A stretch of 64,000 bases of DNA from Candidatus Shapirobacteria bacterium (GTDB lineage Bacteria > Patescibacteria > Microgenomatia > UBA12405): NCBI GenBank assembly GCA_028704885.1, contig JAQWEN010000001.1, positions 186,001-250,000 of the forward strand, written 5' to 3'. Below the pieces are notes generated by a model. It was not told the DNA's origin, did no database searches, and saw only the letters and a program-made list of their open reading frames with translations. Below, in pieces: positions 13,518 to 20,843 of this stretch. A program made the position numbers and the translations under genes. Numbering within the stretch: the stretch's first letter is position 1; the number at the start of each line of letters is the position of its first letter.

Positions 13518-16049
13518 ATGCCAGAGAAAAGTGGTGGAGAATTTTTAAATATCAAATATCCTGATTTACAAAAATCAGAACAAGTTCAAAAATCAGTTGA
13601 ACAAAAGAAAATAAAAGAAGGAGTTAAAACACCTAATAACCCAAAAGATAGAAATGAAGTCTTATTGGAAAGATTTGAAAGAATCTTTGAAAATCCAGAT
13701 GAAGAAACTAGAAAAAGAAATATCAATTTATTTACCGAAAAATTTTTGTATCCGGAAGTATTAATTGATACAAATAATGTCCCTGAAAACTACTTTGAGT
13801 TACAAAAGAAGATTGCCAGAGAAAGAGGTCATGGAGATGTTGAATTTGATGATCGAACAAAAAAAGAAACAGGAAAAACTCTTTATGATGATCAGAAAAA
13901 ATCGCTTGATGTTTGGATAAATTATTTAAGTGACAAAAATACTGATTATCCAACTTGGTTTAAATATTACACTCTAAGAAGTGTCCTTAAAATGGGTAAT
14001 TATGATAAAGAAAAACATGAGTTTGGAAAAAGAACTAAAAATACTACCAATATTTTCCCAGATCTAAACAGAGAAGCATTGTCTTATTCTTACGACACTT
14101 TATCTAAACATTATCTTAAAGGTGAAAAACACGATAATGATGAATTAAATAGAATTTTAGAATCAGCTAGATTTGATAAGATTTACGCTTTTGCAATTGA
14201 TAAGGCCACTCCAGTTTCTAAGGAAAACAAAGAAAAAACAGAAGGAGAATGGACTAAATACAATCAAGGTGATGATGCCACTCCACTTTACGAATCACTT
14301 CAGGGTCATGGAACTAATTGGTGTACAGCAGGAGAGGAAACTGCCAGAAGACAACTTAAAGATGGTGATTTTTATGTTTATTACACTAAAGATGAAAACA
14401 ATAGAAATACTATCCCAAGAATTGCCATTAGAATGGAAAATGGCCAAGTAGCTGAAGTTAGAGGTGTGGCTGATAAACATCAAAACCTAGAAGGTAGGAT
14501 GACTGAGATTGCCAGAGAGAAGTATTCACAACTACCAGGTGGAGAAAAGTTTGATAAAAAAGATCAGGATATGAAATTATTAACTTTGATTGATAAAAAA
14601 ACTAAAGATAATCAGGATTTAACTAAAGAAGAACTTAAATTTCTCTATGAAATAGACAATAAAATTGAAGGGTTTGGATATCAAAAAGATCCAAGAATTG
14701 AAGAAATTAAAAATCAAAGAAATACAATATTAGATCTAAATTTTATTTTTGAAGGAGTAGAAGAATATTCTGGCAATCTTGATTTAAGGAATCTTCAATC
14801 AGCTGAAGGATTAGTCTTACCGGAAGAGGTTGGCGGTGATCTTCGTCTAGATCATCTTAAATCAGCCGAAGGGTTAGTTTTACCTAAAAAAATCGGAATA
14901 TCTTTATTTTTATTAGAATTGAGTTCTAATGAAGGATTGGTTTTACCGAAAGAGATTAAAGGCAATCTTTTTTTAAACAATCTTATTTCAACTGAAGGAT
15001 TGGCTCTACCGGAAGAAATTGGATGTGATTTTATATTAGGTAATCTTCAGTCAGCCGAAGGGTTAGTGTTCCCTAGAGAAATTGGAGGTAGTATTGATTT
15101 ATCTAGTCTTAAATCAGCTGAGGGGTTAGTTTTACCAGAAAAAATTGGTGGTGATCTTCAATTACGCCGTCTTCAATCAGCCGAAGGATTGGTTTTACCT
15201 AAAGAAATTGGTGGTGATCTTCAATTAGGTAGTCTCCGTTCAGCCGAAGGGTTAGTGTTACCTAAAGAAGTTGGAGGTAGTCTTGATTTACATGGTCTTC
15301 AATCAGCCGAAGGGTTAGTTTTACCAGAAAAAATTAATGGTAATTTTTATCTACACGATCTCGAATCAGCTGAAGGATTAGTTTTACCTAAAGAAATTGG
15401 TGGTGATTTTTATTTAGGTAATCTTCGTTCAGCTGAAGGATTAGTGTTTCCTAAAGAAGTTGGAGGTAGTCTTGATTTAAATGGTCTTAAATCAGCTGAA
15501 GGATTAGTTTTACCAGAAAAAATTAATGGTAATTTTTATCTACACAATCTCGAATCAGCCGAAGGATTGGTTTTACCTAAAGAAATTGGTGGTGATCTTC
15601 AATTAGCTCGCCTTAAATCAGTAGAGGGACTGATGTTATCTGGTAAGATTGGAAATAATCTTCACTTAAATAGTCTTCAATCAGCCGAAGGATTAGTTTT
15701 ACCAGAAGAGATTAAAGGTAATCTTAATTTAGATAGTTTAGAATTAGCCGAAGGGTTAGTGTTCCCTAAAGAAATTGGTGGTGATCTTCGCTTAAATAGT
15801 CTTCAATCAGCTGAGGGATTAGTTTTGTCTAAAGAGATTGGAAAAAGTCTTTACTTAAATGGTCTTAAATCAGCTGAAGGATTAGTTTTACCAGAAAAAA
15901 TTGGAGATAGTCTCACTGTAAATAATCTTAAATCTTTTGAAGGAATTAAAATATCAAAGAAATCGGTTTATTTTGTTTGGTCATCCAATTTAGATCAGAC
16001 TGAAAAGAATTATTTGGAGAAAAAATATCCGAGATTAATCTTTAATTAA
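13518..16049 (+). CDS. Repeat protein with about 18 units of 21 residues and a WCTA-motif domain
   Basis: I choose the ATG at 13518 (843 residues); a TATACT hexamer ends five bases upstream, and the longer TTG-initiated frame would begin inside alr. Residues 1-240 are charged and unrecognised. About 245-345 form a domain with GHGTNWCTAGEE, DGDFYVYYTKD and PRIAIRMENGQVAEVRGVAD. From about residue 408 the protein is a solenoid of 21-residue units with consensus GLVLP.EIGG.L.L..L.SAE, leucine-rich-repeat-like. No signal peptide is seen, so it is probably cytoplasmic. Function is unknown. The gene lies between two copies of a 25-base direct repeat. Confidence 0.8.
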   Translation: MPEKSGGEFLNIKYPDLQKSEQVQKSVEQKKIKEGVKTPNNPKDRNEVLLERFERIFENPDEETRKRNINLFTEKFLYPEVLIDTNNVPENYFELQKKIARERGHGDVEFDDRTKKETGKTLYDDQKKSLDVWINYLSDKNTDYPTWFKYYTLRSVLKMGNYDKEKHEFGKRTKNTTNIFPDLNREALSYSYDTLSKHYLKGEKHDNDELNRILESARFDKIYAFAIDKATPVSKENKEKTEGEWTKYNQGDDATPLYESLQGHGTNWCTAGEETARRQLKDGDFYVYYTKDENNRNTIPRIAIRMENGQVAEVRGVADKHQNLEGRMTEIAREKYSQLPGGEKFDKKDQDMKLLTLIDKKTKDNQDLTKEELKFLYEIDNKIEGFGYQKDPRIEEIKNQRNTILDLNFIFEGVEEYSGNLDLRNLQSAEGLVLPEEVGGDLRLDHLKSAEGLVLPKKIGISLFLLELSSNEGLVLPKEIKGNLFLNNLISTEGLALPEEIGCDFILGNLQSAEGLVFPREIGGSIDLSSLKSAEGLVLPEKIGGDLQLRRLQSAEGLVLPKEIGGDLQLGSLRSAEGLVLPKEVGGSLDLHGLQSAEGLVLPEKINGNFYLHDLESAEGLVLPKEIGGDFYLGNLRSAEGLVFPKEVGGSLDLNGLKSAEGLVLPEKINGNFYLHNLESAEGLVLPKEIGGDLQLARLKSVEGLMLSGKIGNNLHLNSLQSAEGLVLPEEIKGNLNLDSLELAEGLVFPKEIGGDLRLNSLQSAEGLVLSKEIGKSLYLNGLKSAEGLVLPEKIGDSLTVNNLKSFEGIKISKKSVYFVWSSNLDQTEKNYLEKKYPRLIFN
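14790..15930 (+). repeat. 63-base coding tandem repeat, about 18 units
   Basis: The 3' part of the gene is made of 63-base units encoding the 21-residue repeat. A block of three units is duplicated: the DNA around 15320-15420 recurs almost unchanged 189 bases later around 15509-15609, differing at only a few positions. This indicates recent expansion by unequal recombination. Confidence 0.85.
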
Positions 16050-17254
16050 GCTAAATTAGCTTTTGAACGATAGTTTGATTTGGTTTTCAGCCAAAATTTG
16101 GATTGGCGGCAGATTCTATAAACATCAGAAGGATTTTTGAGAATTGATTTGACTAATTCCTCTAAGAAAATAGTATTTTGAGAACCTTTGACCAAAATGG
16201 TTTCGCAGCCAGTAATTGTTTCTTTTAAAAATTCGGCGGCAGTCCACCAATTGACAAATTTTTGAGTTTTATCACCAAAATATTTAGAGGTTTCTGGACC
16301 GACAGAAATAATTAAATCAGCTGATTTTAAGGCTTGATCATAAATTTTTCGATGTTCTTCTGGGGTGGCATCACCAAGTTCGCGCATGTCGCCTAAAACA
16401 GCGATTTTTTTACTTTTAAAACTAGATAAAAACTTGAGTAATTCAGAACAAGCAATGGGAGAAGAGTTGTAAGAACTATCGATAATAGTGGTATTTTTAA
16501 TGCCTTCTAAAATTGAAGAGCGGGACGGGGGAAGAGAAAAATTATCTTGAATATTTTTAACAGCTTCGTTGTAGTTAATATTAAAAATTTGAGCCAAGCT
16601 GAGGGCGGCGCCGAAACTGACTTGGTAAATATCAGGAAGATAAAAATTATCAAATCTAATTTTGGTGGGAGTAAGATTAATAATATTTTTATTTTGAGTG
16701 TATTTTTTGACTAGTTTGTCTTGATTATTAATAATGGCGATTTTGGCTTGGTTAACTAATTTGGCTTTTTCCCCAGCAATTTGGTCGAGAGAGTTAAATT
16801 TGTCGAGATGAACTGGACTAACATTTAAAAAAATAGCAATATTAGGTTTAACAACAGATAAAAGATAATCCATATTTTTTGGCCAAGAAGCAGAGTCAAT
16901 GCCCATTTCTAGAATTAAAATATCGTAGGATTGCCAATTAATGAGGTATTTAAGAGGAGAAAGAATAAGCATTTTAAACCAGGCAAAAAAATTATAGTCA
17001 TTAAGTTTAAGACCCAAAATACTTAAAGGTAATCCAGATTCAGAATTGCAATTGTTATTAGTTTTAATTTTGTATTTTTTTGGGAAAACAGATTGACAGG
17101 CAATTAAAGCCGAACTTTTACCTGCCGAACCAGTAATACCAATGATGTCTAATTGCTTACCTTTAATTTTTTGAAGAAACTTGACTTTAGAAAGTTGGAG
17201 TTTAGCAAAAAAACGAAGGTAATAGAGAATAAAAAGCGATATTTTTTGTTTCAC
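16046..17254 (-). CDS. murF: UDP-N-acetylmuramoyl-tripeptide--D-alanyl-D-alanine ligase-like Mur ligase
   Basis: A Mur ligase of 402 residues that would add D-Ala-D-Ala to the UDP-MurNAc tripeptide. The ATP loop is GITGSAGKSS (39-48). The central domain has LILEMGIDSASWPKNMDYL and NIAIFLNVSPVHLDKF, and the C-terminal domain has IDSSYNSSPIACSELL and IAVLGDMRELGD, matching MurF. The N-terminal substrate domain is shortened compared with the usual 450 residues. The last codons read through a 25-base repeat; without the neighbouring insertion the gene would end a few codons later at a TGA. Confidence 0.85.
   Translation of the reverse strand: MKQKISLFILYYLRFFAKLQLSKVKFLQKIKGKQLDIIGITGSAGKSSALIACQSVFPKKYKIKTNNNCNSESGLPLSILGLKLNDYNFFAWFKMLILSPLKYLINWQSYDILILEMGIDSASWPKNMDYLLSVVKPNIAIFLNVSPVHLDKFNSLDQIAGEKAKLVNQAKIAIINNQDKLVKKYTQNKNIINLTPTKIRFDNFYLPDIYQVSFGAALSLAQIFNINYNEAVKNIQDNFSLPPSRSSILEGIKNTTIIDSSYNSSPIACSELLKFLSSFKSKKIAVLGDMRELGDATPEEHRKIYDQALKSADLIISVGPETSKYFGDKTQKFVNWWTAAEFLKETITGCETILVKGSQNTIFLEELVKSILKNPSDVYRICRQSKFWLKTKSNYRSKANLA
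16065..16089. repeat. 25-base direct repeat, right copy
   Basis: Identical to 13472-13496 over 25 bases. It lies within the 3' end of the murF-like gene. Just before it, AAGCT/AGCTT (16049-16063) forms a small hairpin after the repeat-protein stop. Confidence 0.85.
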
Positions 17255-17267
17255 TGCTTATAGTTTA

Positions 17268-18017
17268 TCAATGAAATTGATTTTTTGTCTTAAGTTCTTC
17301 TATTTTAGATTTGATGTCGTCAAGAATGTAATATTTTGAAGATTTAAGATTAGGAAAAGCTCTGATTAATCTTTTATATTTTTGAGTGAAGTGTTTAAAA
17401 ATCTCATTTTGTTTTTCAATTATTTCATTTTTAAAATGATTTAGTTCCAATTGATCGATTTTCTGATTTTTTAGTTGATTAAATTTTTCCAAAATATTTT
17501 TGAAGCCATAGAGGGAAATAATAGTGAAGATAAAATCGGCTAGAAAATATAAGAAAAGGACTGATGATAAATAAAATGAAGTTTTAGAAATAATTAAGGA
17601 AACAAATTGGCTAATCGACGAATGAATAAAATAGAATAAAAATAGGCTTAAGAATCCCCAATAAATAGAAAATTTTAAACAAATTTTGCCATCAAAATTA
17701 TATTTTTCATCAGAATAATCCCACCAAGTAGTTTTGAAAATTGATTCTAAAACAAATCCAGTAAAATACTCAAGAGAGGAGGTAACGATGATGGCACCAA
17801 TAAAAAAGAGAAAAGGAGAGTAGGCGATTGGACTAAGTAAAATAATTAAAGAAAGAACTCCAAAACCGTAAATAGGACAAAATGGACCGAAAAGAAAACC
17901 GCGATTGACAAATTTTTTAGATTGGTAGCTCATATAGAGAACTTCGAGAAGCCAACCCAAAAAAGAGTAAATAGTGAAGTAAAGTATTAATTGAGATAAG
18001 TAAAAACTGTTGACCAT
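17268..18017 (-). CDS. Putative ABC-transporter-type (CmpB-like) membrane protein
   Basis: A 249-residue membrane protein of the family annotated as putative ABC-transporter type IV/CmpB. The ATG at 18017 is preferred; the longer frame starts at a TTG. Five or so hydrophobic segments lie in the first 170 residues. Typical sequences are YSFLGWLLEVLYMS, FVNRGFLFGPFCPIYGFG and FTGFVLESIFKTTWWDYS. The C terminus (about 180-249) is a charged cytoplasmic tail. The biochemical role of this family is not established. No ATPase partner is adjacent. Confidence 0.8.
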   Translation of the reverse strand: MVNSFYLSQLILYFTIYSFLGWLLEVLYMSYQSKKFVNRGFLFGPFCPIYGFGVLSLIILLSPIAYSPFLFFIGAIIVTSSLEYFTGFVLESIFKTTWWDYSDEKYNFDGKICLKFSIYWGFLSLFLFYFIHSSISQFVSLIISKTSFYLSSVLFLYFLADFIFTIISLYGFKNILEKFNQLKNQKIDQLELNHFKNEIIEKQNEIFKHFTQKYKRLIRAFPNLKSSKYYILDDIKSKIEELKTKNQFH

Positions 18018-18036
18018 AATTAAGTGTATCAATAAA

Positions 18037-18058
18037 AATCCCCCTCGAAAGGGGGATT
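18037..18058 (-). terminator. Terminator after rplA
   Basis: AATCCCCC/GGGGGATT with a six-base loop, followed on the minus strand by a T-rich run. It separates the rplA operon from the membrane-protein gene. Confidence 0.85.
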
Positions 18059-18080
18059 AATTAATTCTTAAAGAAATTGA

Positions 18081-18833
18081 TTAGGCGGTAATTTTCACTT
18101 TAACACAAGGACCAATAGTGGCACAGAGAGCTAGTTTTCTAATTTTATTAGCCTTGACAACTTTAATTAATTCTTCAATGTTGGCAATAATTTCTTCATC
18201 TTTTTGAGAAATTTTACCGACAACAGTGTGAACAACTGGAGCTTTTTTTTCAGTTTTTAAAATAGTTTTGGCAACTGAAAGTTTTTTAAGAGACTCTTCT
18301 GGTTTGTCGGTTAAAGTGCCATTTTTGGGATTTGGCATTAAACCTTTTGGACCTAAAGTTTTAGCTAAAGGCAAAAGCTTTGGCATGGTAGAAGGAGTGG
18401 CAATTAAAATATCAAAATTAATTTTGCCATCTTTAATTTCAGCTAAAATAGTGTCATTTAGAATGACAACTTTTTTACTGGCGGTTTCGAGATGAGGAAA
18501 ATTGATTTCGCCAACGTTGCCGATATCTAAAACGGTAATATGAGCTTCAACCTTACCTTCAAATTTAGAAAGAGAAGTTTCTTTGACTAATTTGACAGCC
18601 TCTTTGAGGGCATAATATTTATTAATATCGATTTTAGCTTTGGCGGCTAAATATTTCTTAGATCGCTTTTTGGCGACTTTTTTTGTGGTTTCGGTAGTTT
18701 CTTCGACTTGACTGGTTTCAACAGTTTCGGTTTCAGTTACGGCCTTTTGAGTATCGTCAGTTTTGACAATCTCTTCCACTTTGGTTTGTTCTTTGGCTTT
18801 TTTAGCCTTGTTTTCTTGAGTGGTTTTGCTCAT
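18081..18833 (-). CDS. rplA: 50S ribosomal protein L1 with charged N-terminal extension
   Basis: uL1, a two-domain ribosomal protein of the L1 stalk. From about residue 55 the sequence is canonical, with SKKYLAAKAKIDINKYYAL, GPKGLMPNPKNGTLT and VVGKISQKDEEI. The first 55 residues are an extra Lys/Glu/Thr-rich extension that most bacterial L1 proteins lack, ending in KKVAKKRSKK. It is the last gene of secE-nusG-rplK-rplA. The 50-base spacer before it carries four octamer-type repeats. Confidence 0.95.
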   Translation of the reverse strand: MSKTTQENKAKKAKEQTKVEEIVKTDDTQKAVTETETVETSQVEETTETTKKVAKKRSKKYLAAKAKIDINKYYALKEAVKLVKETSLSKFEGKVEAHITVLDIGNVGEINFPHLETASKKVVILNDTILAEIKDGKINFDILIATPSTMPKLLPLAKTLGPKGLMPNPKNGTLTDKPEESLKKLSVAKTILKTEKKAPVVHTVVGKISQKDEEIIANIEELIKVVKANKIRKLALCATIGPCVKVKITA

Positions 18834-18835
18834 AG

Positions 18836-18883
18836 TTTAGTGCGCTAGAACGTTAGAGCTCTAGAGCTTTAGTTAATAAATAA
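18836..18883 (-). repeat. Octamer repeats before rplA
   Basis: On the minus strand the spacer reads as four eight-base units AGCTCTAG, AGCTCTAA, CGTTCTAG, CGCACTAA ending next to the start codon. The spacer before rplK (19313-19359) has the same organisation. No strong ribosome site is visible in either. Confidence 0.6.
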
Positions 18884-19309
18884 TTAGTTAATAATTTCAA
18901 CACCCATGGATTTGGCGGTGCCAATAACTGATCTTTTGGCAGCTTCTAAATCTTTAGTATTCAAATCAATGATTTTAGCTTTGGCAATTTGTTCAACTTG
19001 AGCCATGGTTAATTTACCAACTTTTTCTTTGCCAGTGGTGGCAGCACCTTTAGTAACTCCGGTCATTTTTTTAATCATGTCGGAAACTGGAGGTTGTTTA
19101 AGAATAAATTCGAAAGAACGATCTTCGAAGATGGTAATAACAGAAGGGATAATAGATCCACGCATTTCTTTGGTTCTTTCATTGAATTCATTACAGAAAT
19201 CCATGATCTTGATACCCTGAGGACCAAGAGCAGTACCAACTGGAGGGGCTGGATTAGCGCCGCCGGCAGGAAGAGTAAGTTTAACGATTGTTTTTATTTT
19301 TTTAGCCAT
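18884..19309 (-). CDS. rplK: 50S ribosomal protein L11
   Basis: uL11, 141 residues, the GTPase-centre protein that binds 23S rRNA helices 43/44. Conserved sequences include LTLPAGGANPAPPVGTALGP, GIKIMDFCNEFNERT and, near the C terminus, DLNTKDLEAAKRSVIGTAKSMG. Length and content are standard. It sits between nusG (51 bases upstream) and rplA. Confidence 0.97.
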   Translation of the reverse strand: MAKKIKTIVKLTLPAGGANPAPPVGTALGPQGIKIMDFCNEFNERTKEMRGSIIPSVITIFEDRSFEFILKQPPVSDMIKKMTGVTKGAATTGKEKVGKLTMAQVEQIAKAKIIDLNTKDLEAAKRSVIGTAKSMGVEIIN

Positions 19310-19312
19310 TTT

Positions 19313-19359
19313 GTTTAGTTCGCTAAAGCGTTAGAACGCTAGAGCTTAGTTAATTAATA
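19313..19359 (-). repeat. Octamer repeats before rplK
   Basis: On the minus strand the units AGCTCTAG, CGTTCTAA, CGCTTTAG, CGAACTAA follow one another with period eight, matching the organisation of the rplA spacer. Confidence 0.6.
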
Positions 19360-19956
19360 TTAAAGTTCTTTAGAAACCTGTAAGAAATCGAGCTCAACTG
19401 GAGTTTCACGCTCGAAGATGGAAATCAAAACTCTAATTTTACCTTTTTCTTGATCGATAGATTCAATGGTGCCGATGAAATCAGCAAAAGGTCCATTGGT
19501 AATTTTGACAACATCGCCAATGGTAAAAGGAGTTTGAAATTTTGGTTTGTCTTCTTCAGTGGTTTGAAGAATTTGATCTACTTCTTTTTGAGAAATAGGA
19601 GATGGAGTATTTTCAATACCAATGAAACCGGTAACACCTTGAGTGGTACGAACAGTAATCCAGGCGTCATCATCCATAACCATTTGAACTAAAACATAAC
19701 CAGGGAAGGTTTTTTCTTGAGATTTAACTTTTTGACCACGACGAATAACCATTTTACTTTGAATTGGGACAATAGCTTGAAAGATTTTATCTTCCAAACC
19801 CATGGTTTTAATTCTGGTTTTTAAAGCTTCGATGGCTTTGTATTCGTGACCAGAGTAGGTATTAATGACATACCAGGCAGCATCGATGCTGGGTTCAAAA
19901 GTGGAGAGTTTAAATAAAAACTCTTTTTTGTTAGTTTTTTCAGATGTTTTTGGCAT
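19360..19956 (-). CDS. nusG: Transcription termination/antitermination factor NusG
   Basis: NusG, 198 residues, binds RNA polymerase and links it to Rho or the ribosome. The NGN domain has WYVINTYSGHEYKAIEALKTR and FPGYVLVQMVMDDDAWITVR, and the KOW domain has FTIGDVVKITNGPFADFIGTI. The first 25 residues form a short extension. It starts two bases after secE and forms the usual secE-nusG pair. Confidence 0.96.
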   Translation of the reverse strand: MPKTSEKTNKKEFLFKLSTFEPSIDAAWYVINTYSGHEYKAIEALKTRIKTMGLEDKIFQAIVPIQSKMVIRRGQKVKSQEKTFPGYVLVQMVMDDDAWITVRTTQGVTGFIGIENTPSPISQKEVDQILQTTEEDKPKFQTPFTIGDVVKITNGPFADFIGTIESIDQEKGKIRVLISIFERETPVELDFLQVSKEL

Positions 19957-19958
19957 AA

Positions 19959-20237
19959 TTATTTTTTAGTTGTTCCAGTGGTAGAAGCGACCGTTGGAAG
20001 AGGATTAATTGAAGGCTCGGCTACTTGTTCAACAGTAGTTGAAGCCTGATTTTTAAAATTGCCAATTAGGGCGAAAGAATTGGTAAATAGATAATCAAAA
20101 CCTCCTAAAATTAGGGAGATTACAATTGAGATTGATATTACCACAATTGTAAGCTGAATTAAAGTATCTTTTTTGGGCCAAGAGATAGTTTGAAAAATTT
20201 CTCGGACCTCTTTTAAAAATTTAATGATTTTTTGCAT
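19959..20237 (-). CDS. secE: Preprotein translocase subunit SecE
   Basis: The small essential subunit of the SecYEG channel. The first 60 residues are canonical: amphipathic IIKFLKEVREIFQTISWPKK followed by one membrane helix (LTIVVISISIVISLILGGFDYLF). A 30-residue Thr/Pro/Ala-rich tail follows, unusual for SecE. TATAAT ends six bases before the ATG, suggesting a leaderless operon transcript. Confidence 0.94.
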   Translation of the reverse strand: MQKIIKFLKEVREIFQTISWPKKDTLIQLTIVVISISIVISLILGGFDYLFTNSFALIGNFKNQASTTVEQVAEPSINPLPTVASTTGTTKK

Positions 20238-20243
20238 GAAAGT

Positions 20244-20249
20244 ATTATA
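20244..20249 (-). promoter_or_regulatory. -10 hexamer of secE operon, leaderless-type
   Basis: TATAAT on the minus strand ends exactly six bases before the secE start codon. A good -35 box is not visible 17 bases upstream. Confidence 0.55.
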
Positions 20250-20310
20250 TCAGTTGCTTTTGTTTTCCGCGGAATAACTGCATAACTGATTTTTGATATA
20301 TTTTGTTGTA

Positions 20311-20365
20311 TTGACTCACTCTAGTGGTAGTAGGTATGATGGATGTCATCCACTAGAGATAGTGT
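20311..20365 (+). promoter_or_regulatory. nrdR-nrdJ promoter with candidate NrdR box
   Basis: TTGACT and TATGAT are separated by 18 bases. A nine-base inverted repeat CTCTAGTGG (20319-20327) and CCACTAGAG (20350-20358) flanks the -10. The second arm overlaps CACTAGAGATAGTG (20351-20364), which resembles the NrdR box (aCaCtA-n4-TaGtGt). Autoregulation by NrdR is inferred from this and from known NrdR biology. Confidence 0.6.
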
Positions 20366-20393
20366 TTTATCAATTATAATAAATCTAACAAAA

Positions 20394-20843
20394 ATGTTGT
20401 GCCCATATTGTGGTTTTGATGAATCCAATGTCTTAGAAAGCAGAGAGGCAGAGGAAGGAAAGGTAACTAGAAGACGAAGAGAATGTTTAAAGTGCAAAAA
20501 AAGATTTACAACCTATGAAAGAGTGGGCAGTATTGATTTAAAAGTAATTAAAAAAAGTGGCAAAGTAGAAGATTATTCCCGAGAAAAATTGGAAAAATGT
20601 ATTGATAAAGCTTGTTGGAAGATGACTGGCGAAGAAAAAAGCGGCTTAATTGATGAAATTGAAATGAAATTGCTTAATTGGCCAAGTGTGGAAATTCCTT
20701 CAAAGGAAATAGGAATGATGATTTTGGAAAAATTGAAAAATATTGATCCGATGGCATATATTCGTTTTGCCACGGTTTATTTAGATATAAATGAAGTTAA
20801 TGATTTTGAAAAACTTATTAGTAATTTTAAAAATAAAAAATGA
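20394..20843 (+). CDS. nrdR: Transcriptional repressor NrdR
   Basis: NrdR senses ATP/dATP and represses ribonucleotide reductase genes. The ATG at 20394 gives the family N terminus MLCPYCGFDESNVLESREAE, with the zinc ribbon completed by CLKCKKRF; the longer frame adds 17 residues lying over the promoter. The ATP-cone starts near KVIKKSGKVEDYSREKL. The 149 residues match the family. It overlaps nrdJ by four bases, so both are coupled. Confidence 0.95.
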   Translation: MLCPYCGFDESNVLESREAEEGKVTRRRRECLKCKKRFTTYERVGSIDLKVIKKSGKVEDYSREKLEKCIDKACWKMTGEEKSGLIDEIEMKLLNWPSVEIPSKEIGMMILEKLKNIDPMAYIRFATVYLDINEVNDFEKLISNFKNKK

